From positions 82,392-94,747 of the forward strand of contig CAMPET010000276.1 in NCBI GenBank assembly GCA_946803715.1: a stretch of 12,356 nt of DNA, written 5' to 3'. The translations under genes were made by a program, and so were the position numbers. Shown one piece after another: positions 5,153 through 12,356 of the stretch (the first letter of the stretch is position 1; each line of letters opens with the position of its first letter). The stretch is from Beroe ovata. Taxonomy: Eukaryota > Ctenophora > Nuda > Beroida > Beroidae. The notes beneath the pieces were generated by a model that did not search any database, was not told the origin of the DNA, and saw only the letters and a program-made list of their open reading frames with translations.

Positions 5153-7504
5153 GTGAATCGTGATGCCCTGGGGCCTGACAAACTGTCCCTCCTTCATACC
5201 TAACTTCCCGAACTCAGCATTGAGGTCTCCCTTGTGTTTGCCCACCTCCGAGTAAACCTAAAAAAACCGTGGCGATAAGAGGTTTCTAGGCGCAGTATCC
5301 TAGGTTAACAATAAACAAGGGTTCATTGTTCAAATCTAGGAATCAGGGGAACTAATTTTTTTCACATACCCTTATCTTCTGGTTCCCTGTATCGCTGACA
5401 ACAAATGTGTTACCATCCTTAGTACAGGCGATACCTCTGGGCTGGTTCATGTTCCCTGATTGCATGAGTTTGATAATCATGACTTATGTCAGTGGTGACC
5501 CGTCAAAAAGTCACGAATAGTGGATGTTTGAGCTGACTTGCTCCCTCTACTTGATCATGATACAAGAAGCGAGGGTGATCGTGTTTGATATCAGCAATAT
5601 TTGACTCACTTTGAATCATACGTTACATGCCCATATAAGGAATTGGGCGTGACCCTATTCCTTATATGGGCAAAAAAGACTGGATCAATATTCGACTCAC
5701 CCCTCCCTCCCACGTTGAATTTCCAATCTCCCTCCGTGGAGTAGACACAGACTCTGTCATTGAACGAGTCGGCTATGAACATGGTTCCCATCTCATCCAC
5801 CGCTATACAGCTAGGTCTATCCAGATCTCGAGGACCTTTTCCTAGAGGGAGATTTGGGGGGAGATTGCTATGGAGACGAGGGGAGATTTGGGGAGATTGC
5901 TATGTACACGAGGGGAGATTTTCAAAATGGAGGAAAATGCAGCTATTAATTCAATTCTGAACTGCTGGAGTAAAACCTCCTGCAAATCAAGTTTAGATGA
6001 GTATTGATAACATTACCTTTCTGTCCGATTGTGTAGAGAGGTTGGTGGTTGTAGTAGGCAACGACCCGACAATTCAGACTGTCACACACATACATGTACC
6101 TACTGTCGCCTGTCACTGACGTCGGTCTGAACAAAACACGAGTGATTTTGGGATTTATGAGCTGGCGCTCATATTGAGTTAGTTTGACAGACAGTCAAAC
6201 AATAATGAAATTTCATATCTGACGGATGATTACCCGTGAAATTGTCCTAGTTCTTTGCCAGGTCCCCCAATGATGTCTGGATTGAGCCCAATGGCGTGGT
6301 AGTCTCTACTGTATGATATGTTGAATGAAGGATCACCAAGGGTATTGATGGCATAGTTCAGATGTTTGGCGGAGTTCCTATCAAAGAACATGAAGTCCCT
6401 GAGGTATGGTGGGTGTGTGATTGTTGCTATAGCAACAAGCAACATTGCATCATACATAGCTGCAGAGCTCACTAACTTGTAGTCAGTGAGCCGGCCCCCT
6501 CCAGCCATGATCTTCTTCGTGTTCTTCCTATCGAATAACTTGAACAAATCGCTCTTACCCTGGAATTAATAACACGATATCATCTCCTTGATATCCGCAA
6601 ACCAGAAGTCTGAATCTCCAAGTCGAAGATTGCTATATCTAGACTTTTGGAGATACAGATCTTCCACCAATCATAATTTTGTAACATATTAGTGTAACAT
6701 ATTAGTGTAACATATCAGTGTAACATATAAGTGTAACATAAGTGTAACATATTATTGTAACATATTAGTGTAACAGTGTAACAGTACGTAGCACACATCA
6801 TACCGATGAGGTTGAGAGAACATACTCGTTCTCATGTTTGGAACAGTTGTCCTGCAGCGATTGCAGGATCCGTGTTTTCCTCTGCCCAATGACCGTCTCC
6901 AGACGTTCAGCCCGGAGCTTGATGTCCTTGATAGCGTCATCCACCACACTCTGAAGTGGGGTAGATCACCTAATTAATTACATAATTACGAGGGGTAGAT
7001 TACCTTATTATATACACTGGGGCACGGAAATATGGGGGACAAAAGAGAGTGTAGTGTGATAATGCTGGGATGGTTGTGAGAACTTTGCGAGTGTTTGTGA
7101 GAACAAAAAGCGTGACTGGTGATATGATAACAAACAGTTTGTTTGTGAGCACAAACAGTTTGTTTGTGAGCACAAACAGTTTTGTGAGTGTCTGTCTGTG
7201 GTATTCTTACTCTGAGGACCATGACAGCTCTTTCTCCATTACGACTCGCGTGCCTCTCCAAGTACACAGACGATGACCGTTGCCGGGCAGGCGGCGGCGG
7301 CGGGCTCGGTTCCTGGAAATCCTCCAACTCCAGATCGCCACCACCATGACGCGACCCGATCTTGTCACGTGACACGAACTTGTTGCCACGAGACGCCATG
7401 CCACGTGACATCATATCGCCACGTGCCGAGGGGAAGGAGTCTGGTCCCATTATCCGGTGGGACCGGGACTCTGGGAGGTGCTGGGAGGAGGCTTGCTGCA
7501 CCAT
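5153..7504 (-). CDS. Coiled-coil / NHL-repeat protein (TRIM-NHL-like, no RING or B-box seen), seven exons
   Basis: Exons on the minus strand are 7504-7211, 6950-6804, 6559-6234, 6126-6017, 5841-5701, 5455-5370 and 5257-5153. All introns are GT-AG (107-260 bp) and all phases match, giving 403 residues. The ATG at 7504 has a strong context (AATACCATGG). Residues 1-98 are disordered and Arg/Ser/Pro-rich (SPPPPPARQRSSS). Residues 99-147 form a charged coiled coil (IKDIKLRAERLETVIGQRKT). Residues 148-236 (KSDLFKLFDRK, MYDAMLLVAIATITHPPY) match no domain I recognise. Residues about 237-403 hold NHL blades: GKELGQFHGPTSV with YVCDSLNCRVVAY; LDRPSCIAVDEMGTMFIADS with NDRVCVY; MNQPRGIACTKDGNTFVVSD with TGNQKIRVY; and EGQFVRPQGITIH, cut at the exon end. 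NHL domains are beta-propellers that bind RNA or protein. The frame is open upstream of the ATG, with an acceptor-like CTTTCAG at 7529-7523, so earlier exons with RING/B-box cannot be excluded. Confidence 0.82.
5593..5700. repeat. Intronic perfect hairpin between near-identical direct repeats
   Basis: Within intron 5 of the minus-strand gene, GCCCATATAAGGAAT (5629-5643) and ATTCCTTATATGGGC (5657-5671) form a perfect 15-bp stem with a 13-base loop. The block is flanked by AGCAATATTTGACTCAC (ending 5609) and ATCAATATTCGACTCAC (ending 5700). The second copy contains the real splice donor of exon 5, and the first is a decoy donor in minus-strand terms (GTGAGTCAAATATT). It may be a small inserted element or a local duplication. 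Confidence 0.75.
5847..5921. repeat. 32-34-bp tandem repeat forming the pyrimidine tract of an intron
   Basis: Two copies of a unit containing GGGAGATTTGGGG, GAGATTGCTATG and ACGAG, plus the start of a third. Read on the minus strand it is C/T-rich and abuts the acceptor of exon 5 (CTCCCTCTAG at 5842-5843), so the repeat provides the pyrimidine tract. Confidence 0.85.
6669..6784. repeat. 13-bp tandem repeat TGTAACATATTAG
   Basis: Nine head-to-tail copies, most of them 13 bases with substitutions (TATCAG, TATAAG, TATTAT). One is shortened to 11, and the last two are 8 bases (TGTAACAG). It lies in intron 2 of the NHL-repeat gene. Confidence 0.92.
7131..7193. repeat. 21-bp tandem repeat in intron 1
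   Basis: Two perfect copies of a unit starting CAAACAGTTTGTTTGTGAG, then a shortened third. CAAACAGTTTG inside it is nearly self-complementary. It lies in intron 1 of the NHL-repeat gene (6951-7210). Confidence 0.9.
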
Positions 7505-8510
7505 GGTATTGAGAGGAGTGCTGAAAGTCTCGAGAAGATTAGTGAAATATGTTATTCGGTATGCATTATATTCACAACTTAACAAAATAAATAATCGTTA
7601 AGAAGTAAAAAGTTTCACCGAAAATGTGACCAGATATGTGACCAGATATAAAACTGTAAGACTGAAAATAACTTAGATCCACGAGTTCATATGACCAATG
7701 TAACAAAATCAACCATTGACATGAATACAGTGAATTTAAACACTATTTGTAAAAGACAATACAAAATTAAAACAATATCTCAATTTTTAAACAATCGAAA
7801 ACACGATTTACACAAGAGCTATGCGTGTACTATCATACACACCACAACTGCTGTTGATCTTACAGCTGTGGCTAGGAGTGCACGTGCAAATTTGTGGTTC
7901 AGTACTTGTTGCCCTACGTCACAAAATTCACGGCAGCGTGCTTCCTAGCACCGATTTCAACAAATTCGGACCCAAAAATGTATTTTTGACGCATTCGGTT
8001 CGGTTATGATGAAAATAACTGTCAACAAACTAAATAAATCTTCTACTGATCCTCAGTGAAACAAATTAATGGCCTTAGCAAACAAATTCACAAACGGCTG
8101 AATTGGCATGGCCTTACCGATATGCCACTTTAAAGAATATACGGCAGAAAAGTCTTTAAATTCGTCGAGTAAAAGTTGTGCATACTAAAAGATATTACAA
8201 CTTTTGTTATAATATTCGAAACAAAAACAAATCGATAGAGTCATACCGAATGCAGCAAAAACTGGTTAAAAACCGTGGCATAGCTTAGTATGTAGCGGAT
8301 TTTTTATAAACTTCATTCGATATCAATTCTACATCATGGACTTATAAAAGTGATTTATATTCATCAATAAAAATTTCAGTCTTATCGTGATTTTTCTCAA
8401 CAGTTTTGTTCAATATCTAAAGATTAAAGATCCGCACTTTTAACTTTTACTCGAACACATATTGCATGGAAATAGATACATTGGTCATGATATTTATCAA
8501 CCTTAGGATG
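7505..8510. other. AT-rich stretch upstream of the NHL-repeat gene
   Basis: This should contain the promoter or 5' exons of the minus-strand gene, but no TATA box or exon can be named. A 14-bp unit with ATGTGACCAGAT is duplicated at about 7624-7648. A plus-strand ATG frame at 7821-8009 starts with a leucine-rich, signal-peptide-like stretch (MRVLSYTPQLLLILQLWLG), but nothing downstream supports a gene. Confidence 0.45.
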
Positions 8511-8858
8511 TTATTCGGTCACCTCAATGATGGAAATTCCCTCATCCTCAATTTCACTTTCAGTAGCATTGTACAAGTGTTGATAAGATATAGGGATGGC
8601 CGTTTAAGTCAACCTCGCTCCTTTTTAGGGCAGAATTTTTAGTTGGACATTTCATATGGATTTGACAAGGAAATTATTCCGAGACAAAATGTACCACAGT
8701 ATGGAAAACTGATGTAAAGATCTCATCAAATTAAAAAGTCACAACCATTCAAATTAATACAGTCACTTGAATGCAGCAATATATGCGAATATCAGATGAA
8801 AAAAGCTGTGATTCATGGCATACCGAAATAAAATCAATTTAGCAGGATTTTTGATACG
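8250..8858. repeat. Two diverged copies of an AT-rich block
   Basis: At about 8250-8310 and 8770-8850 the same series of short matches occurs in the same order: GAATGCAGCAA, then TGGCATA, then TTTAGCAGGATTTTT or TAGCGGATTTTTT. CATACCGAA also occurs near both. They may be remnants of one dispersed repeat. The alignment was made by eye and contains gaps. Confidence 0.35.
8511..8603 (-). CDS. Short acidic C-terminus-like frame
   Basis: A minus-strand frame open for 30 codons ends YNATESEIEDEGISIIEVTE then TAA (8511-8513). The composition resembles an acidic protein tail. There is no start codon of note, no clear acceptor and no recognised domain; it could be a relic of a dispersed element or chance. 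Confidence 0.15.
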   Translation of the reverse strand, partial: TAIPISYQHLYNATESEIEDEGISIIEVTE

Positions 8859-9072
8859 TATCTNCCAGGAGACATGGATTACCCCTCAAAAGTATACCAT
8901 GATCCACCCCAAACACAACACATAAAATATTCACGTCCAAAGATCCTCTCAATATTTGAAATTCCGACAAGCTGCCACTATAATAGCCGATCTTTTGACA
9001 TATATCTAGCCCATTTCCTGGAATTTGTGCGAGAAACCCCTCAAGCTGCTTGTGCCGGCACCTCCCCAGCAG
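8604..9072. other. AT-rich stretch containing the N at 8864
   Basis: The stretch 8874-9083 is open on both strands (69 codons from an ATG on plus; a longer stop-free run without a good start on minus). Neither translation shows a motif. No gene is called. Confidence 0.4.
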
Positions 9073-9435
9073 TTAATCATTAAAACAGTCGTGAAGACCT
9101 GATTCTGGATAATTCAGACTCCCATTGTTCCCATGCTGTGGCTTCTCCCCTGCCCAGACTCTGACATCGGAAATAACGTATACACGTGACGAGAGGTTAT
9201 TAAGATCCATTTACTGACAGCTACTTATATCCCCCATCAACACATCTCCAGCCGCTGCGAGGTGTTGGTTCAATTGCCCGTGTTCACAGGACGTTATACG
9301 GCTTGTTGTGGAATGTGGTGAGCAGCACAATCTCACATGAACCCAATCTCACGGTGGAATCGAGAGATGCTGGGCATAAACCAAAACACTGTTCCCCGCA
9401 TGGCGCATGTGAGATATGACAATCAGAATGTTTTC
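9073..9435 (-). CDS. Two weak exon candidates of an unidentified gene
   Basis: On the minus strand, acceptor TATCCTTGTGTAG precedes 9435-9353, reading ENILIVISHMRHAGNSVLVY and AQHLSIP, with donor GTGAGA (phase 0 to 2). Acceptor TTATTTCCGATGTCAG precedes 9160-9073, which joins in phase and reads VWAGEKPQHGNNGSLNYPES and GLHDCFND before TAA at 9073-9075. Signals and phase agree, but another frame across 9270-9440 is also open and Cys/His-rich (CHISHAPCGEQCFGLCP). A different acceptor (CTGTCAG at 9224-9218) would change the final exon. No domain is recognised, so the model is uncertain. Confidence 0.22.
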
Positions 9436-9473
9436 CTACACAAGGATATATTGTGTCAGCGTGTGGGAATCCT

Positions 9474-9536
9474 CCTTTCTCACTCCCTCTCCCTCCCTCT
9501 CCCTCTCACTCCCTCTCCCTCCCTCATTCATCTGCT
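9474..9536 (+). repeat. CT-rich simple repeat
   Basis: CTCCCTCTCCCT units, with the block CACTCCCTCTCCCTCCCT repeated twice. On the minus strand it gives a translated stretch of Glu/Arg/Gly that has no meaning. Confidence 0.9.
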
Positions 9537-9694
9537 GATCCTGCTTCCACTCATGCTTGAGTTGGTGTGAGTATTCGCCTGAAGCTGTGCCACGCGCGAG
9601 GCGCAGACAGCGTCCAGCCCCCCTCTCCCCTTCTCCCTGCCGTTCAGCATCTCTCAACACCACATTATCATGATGTAATGAGCCCTATGTAATA

Positions 9695-9846
9695 TCTACC
9701 AGATGAGAGAGGGAGAGAGGGAGAGGCCACGTATCTTAACTCACGTGTTGTCGCGCTGGTGGTATTCCTCTCGCTACGTCGCTTGAGTCCTCGGCTCACT
9801 AACTCGGAGAGAGAAGGAGGAAGGGAGGGAGAGAGAGAGAGAGAAT
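9695..9846 (+). repeat. Two GA-rich simple repeats
   Basis: GAGAGAGGGAGAGAGGGAGAG at 9703-9725, and GGAGAGAGAAGGAGGAAGGG followed by (GA)n to about 9846. On the minus strand the second is a long C/T tract leading to TTAG/TGAG near 9795, which could serve as a splice acceptor. A minus-strand donor GTGAGT (9744-9739) also lies between them, but the 50-base exon this implies is unproven. Confidence 0.8.
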
Positions 9847-10083
9847 GGATGGAGCTCGGCGGCCAGGTAGGCGGGATTGGAGATAATTATAATTTGCTGG
9901 TGATTTGGTGCTCAGTGGGTAGCCAGAGTGGTATTCATGTGGAGTGAGGCTACTGTCCACGTGAGAGGTGGGCTTTTCAATCACGCGGACCAGAACAGCC
10001 CTGACAATGTGGGGGATGTCATCAATCGGCACGCTCCTCGATTAATACGTCTTCCACTTCAGGACCGAAAGTTGTGAACTCAG

Positions 10084-10164
10084 AATGGTGTCAGAGAAGA
10101 GTGGTGTCAGGGTGTCAGAGCAGAGCGGTGACAGGGATACTGGATGGTAGCGGAGTGGTGTCAT
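10084..10164 (+). repeat. Degenerate GGTGTCAGAG tandem repeat
   Basis: GTGGTGTCAG, GGTGTCAGAG, GCGGTGACAG and AGTGGTGTCA follow each other with small spacers over about 80 bases. Non-coding. Confidence 0.7.
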
Positions 10165-11387
10165 ATAGTGATCAAAATGCACAGGCTTCGCTCCAACAAA
10201 CAACTAAACATAACAAGTAACAACCTCGCGAAAAACGTGAGACAAAACGTGATTCATGAAAATAAACCTCTTCGAACATTGCCTCTTTTTTGTAACATTC
10301 TAACATTAGAAAGAGTCTTCTCACCAGATGTTAGCCAGCAGAGCACTGTTTAAATGGTATCAGTACGAAGTGCATTCATGGCTTCTAAATGGAGATGAAA
10401 GAGAGTCAACCGTTGGTGACAACCATCGGAAAATCGCCCAGTTTTCACGAAAAACGGTGAACAGTACAGTTGATATCCTATATCATAATGTAAAGCTATG
10501 GTGTCATCGCACACATTCCTTGTAACCTACAATAATCCTTATTCAGACACTGGCTATAATATATGTGTAGGTATACCTAATGATTTGAGTTGGAGACAAA
10601 TAATAAAATTTTGCTCTAGCTACATTTGAAGAATGTTCTGTCTGGGGTGGGAATATAACATGTTACAAGTCGCGGTTGAGACTCAGGGTAGCATTGCCAA
10701 GACTATGTTTACAAGTGCAGACGAATGTACAATCCAGTGACAAATAGGGGTTTGAGGATGCGGTGTGTAAGTTATGAGACGTGTTTGCATATGACTTGCA
10801 ATCACGATATCGGATACCATTATTTACCTACATTCATCGGTACACACGATTTGAATGAAATCATTTCACAATGTATTATCGAGTGTATGTCAAGTTTGTA
10901 CACACATGCGGTCCTACAGGTCAACTCGCAGTAATGTACAACTACAAGAAATGGGAAAAGGGGGCATAACGAAATGAGAAGGAAACGAATGTTACAACAA
11001 AACGCGCGCGCAGATCACGACCACACATTGGAATGTTGAATTATCACGTGATTGCGCGGAACAGTCGATACGACGATACACCGGACATCGATGTACAATG
11101 TACAATGTATATTGTACAGTTCAATGTAGGTACTGTATCTATGTGCAATGTTGGTAGTGAAACGTGAAAGTTGTACACACATTGTATTTGCTTGTAAATA
11201 GTTCAGCTTGTTTGGGTTCACATCAATGCCTACCCCGACCCACTATTCACTTCATACACTACATCATGAACGGCCATATTAGATCATATGCAGCTATGTT
11301 TCATTTTCATGGTCTTGAGTTTGTAACCCTCGGATAAATTGACCTAGGTATAATAGTGGACTGACAGGGAAGATCGTCAGACAAAAA
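10165..11387. other. No gene recognised
   Basis: Several 60-70-codon frames exist (for example plus 10328-10525 and 10725-10934), but none has recognisable motifs, supporting splice structure or a composition different from random AT-rich DNA. At about 11092-11118, ATGTACAATGTACAATGTATATTGTACAG-type direct and inverted copies of TGTACAAT form a small palindromic cluster, and TATCACGTGATT lies at 11042-11053. Confidence 0.45.
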
Positions 11388-11534
11388 TCATGATCTGCGG
11401 ACAAGCCCAGTGCTCCGATTAGCCCGCCACGGGCTGCAATTACCATTGAGTTGTGTATACCGCACGACCAGGCCCGGAGGGGGTCCGCTCAAACTGATTA
11501 CGAGATCACTATGGTGGGGAGGTAGGAGTTGCAT
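11388..11534 (-). CDS. Short ATG frame of 48 codons, doubtful
   Basis: The frame begins MQLLPPHHSDLVISLSGPPP and ends NRSTGLVRRS at TGA (11388-11390). The region is more GC-rich than its surroundings (it includes GCCCGCCACGGGC). No family is recognised. It may be a relic of a repeat or chance. Confidence 0.15.
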   Translation of the reverse strand: MQLLPPHHSDLVISLSGPPPGLVVRYTQLNGNCSPWRANRSTGLVRRS

Positions 11535-12340
11535 GCTTTGCCGGCGGCCAGAATAACACTCAGATACAAGTGCAGAAACACGAGTTTCTCATTTCACGAG
11601 GTCTATTCGATTAAAGAAGCAAATCTAAAGTCAAACTGCATTCATGTCACTATCAGAACTATCCTGTTATTCGTATGTATTTTGAATACACAGGGCCATG
11701 TTTATTCTTTTGTAATGCATTAGTTATAGAGCCTTCAAGAAATCCTCTGTCACGTAATGAATTTGTTAGAATCCAGGACATTCTGCACTTCAGGTTAAGC
11801 AACAATAATAACAATCATACTTTTGATATGCTTACCTTATTCATAAAACCGTGCTATGCAGACGTACCTCCAGATATGTGACATGGTATTATGCGTTCGT
11901 GCGTGACATGTGTGCGCGCGGTGAACAGCATGACTGCTGTGTTCGCATTGCGCGCGATAAACTTTTGATTTATCGGTAAAATAGCGTGTTCCAGAAACGT
12001 AGAATATTTTGTGAGAAATGGTCCAAAGAAAAAGATAACAAGGTCTTGAACAAATTCATAACTAAAACATTTTGATAAATATCAACTAAATCAAATCACA
12101 GAACGGAGAATTTGAAAAGGCATTCCCTGATTTCGATTTCGCCTATTAAACAGAACTTAACTTATTACCAAAACGTACGCGAAAGCAGAATACAAGAAAA
12201 TCTAACAATCATTAGAACACCCTGAATAATTTTAGCTTTTATATGACCATCACTATCCAGTCTACTATGGCATCGTCTCTGCCACTTCTTCTGTCTTCAA
12301 ATTCAATGATTTCGTCCTGAATAAAGCACATGATGAACTT
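11535..12340. other. AT-rich stretch without recognised genes
   Basis: Only short frames without motifs are present (plus 11529-11723 and 11675-11881). A GCGCGCG-rich patch lies at about 11912-11956 (TGTGCGCGCGG and TTGCGCGCGATA). Nothing further is supported. Confidence 0.45.
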
Positions 12341-12356
12341 TGTGTGTGTGTGTGTG
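12341..12356. repeat. (TG)8 microsatellite at the right edge
   Basis: Eight TG units run to the last base, mirroring the (CA)13 at the left edge. Confidence 0.95.

Noticed and set aside
4839-5203. Plus-strand Pro/Cys-rich frames
   Set aside because: They arise from the GCCC-rich tandem repeats, and one crosses an N. They are antisense to the NHL gene region.
5265-5350. Possible tRNA because of a GTTCAAATC-like T-loop
   Set aside because: No matching acceptor stem, D-arm or anticodon stem can be drawn. It lies in and beside the intron upstream of exon 7.
6669-6784. Regularly spaced repeats resembling a CRISPR array
   Set aside because: The copies are head-to-tail without unique spacers and lie in a eukaryotic intron.
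7070-7601. Several plus-strand and minus-strand frames overlapping 7211-7504
   Set aside because: Shadows of exon 1 of the NHL gene in other frames or on the opposite strand.
7821-8009. Signal-peptide-like plus-strand frame
   Set aside because: A hydrophobic start alone is weak evidence. No downstream exon or motif was found, and the rest of the frame looks random.
9436-10032. Minus-strand frames rich in Glu/Arg/Gly or Ser/Leu/Pro
   Set aside because: Largely translations of the GA/CT microsatellites. The part at 9880-10032 (VPIDDIPHIVRAVLVRVIEK) looks protein-like but lacks a usable donor, so no exon is called.

Overview
This is nuclear DNA of a metazoan, not a bacterial contig. Two genes are split into short coding pieces joined by GT-AG introns of about 90-260 bp. 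The rest is AT-rich DNA with many microsatellites and minisatellites. Immunoglobulin-type exons with phase-1 junctions and a coiled-coil/NHL-repeat protein point to an animal. The compact introns suggest a small-genome, probably marine, invertebrate such as a sponge or another early-branching lineage; that is a guess. The window opens in a (CA)n run, closes in a (TG)n run, and has single N bases at 3415, 5106 and 8864. It therefore looks like a draft contig that ends at microsatellites.

Layout. 1-2056: no firm gene. This stretch holds a 93-bp inverted-repeat element flanked by an 8-bp direct repeat (a MITE), degenerate tandem repeats, a short hairpin, one weak exon-like stretch (1646-1720) and a long (TG)n tract. 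2057-3415, plus strand: six consecutive exons of an extracellular or adhesion-type protein, an Ig-like domain followed by beta-rich, Calx-beta-like segments. Neither its start nor its end is in view, and the last visible exon runs into the N at 3415. 3416-4626: intergenic or repeat-derived sequence. 4627-7504, minus strand: a gene for a coiled-coil/NHL-repeat protein. Seven exons (5153-7504) join in perfect phase and give 403 residues, and two weaker candidates (4836-4902 and 4627-4757) could supply its 3' end. 7505-9072: AT-rich, no firm gene. 9073-9435: two weak minus-strand exon candidates. 9436-12356: CT/GA microsatellites, tandem repeats and no supported gene.

The two firm genes are convergent and separated by about 1.2-1.7 kb. 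Nothing suggests they share a pathway: one looks like a surface or secreted protein, the other an intracellular scaffold with an NHL beta-propeller. The most distinctive signals are the MITE with its flanking duplication, the NHL protein that lacks RING and B-box in the visible part, and the number of introns that carry their own unrelated tandem repeat.
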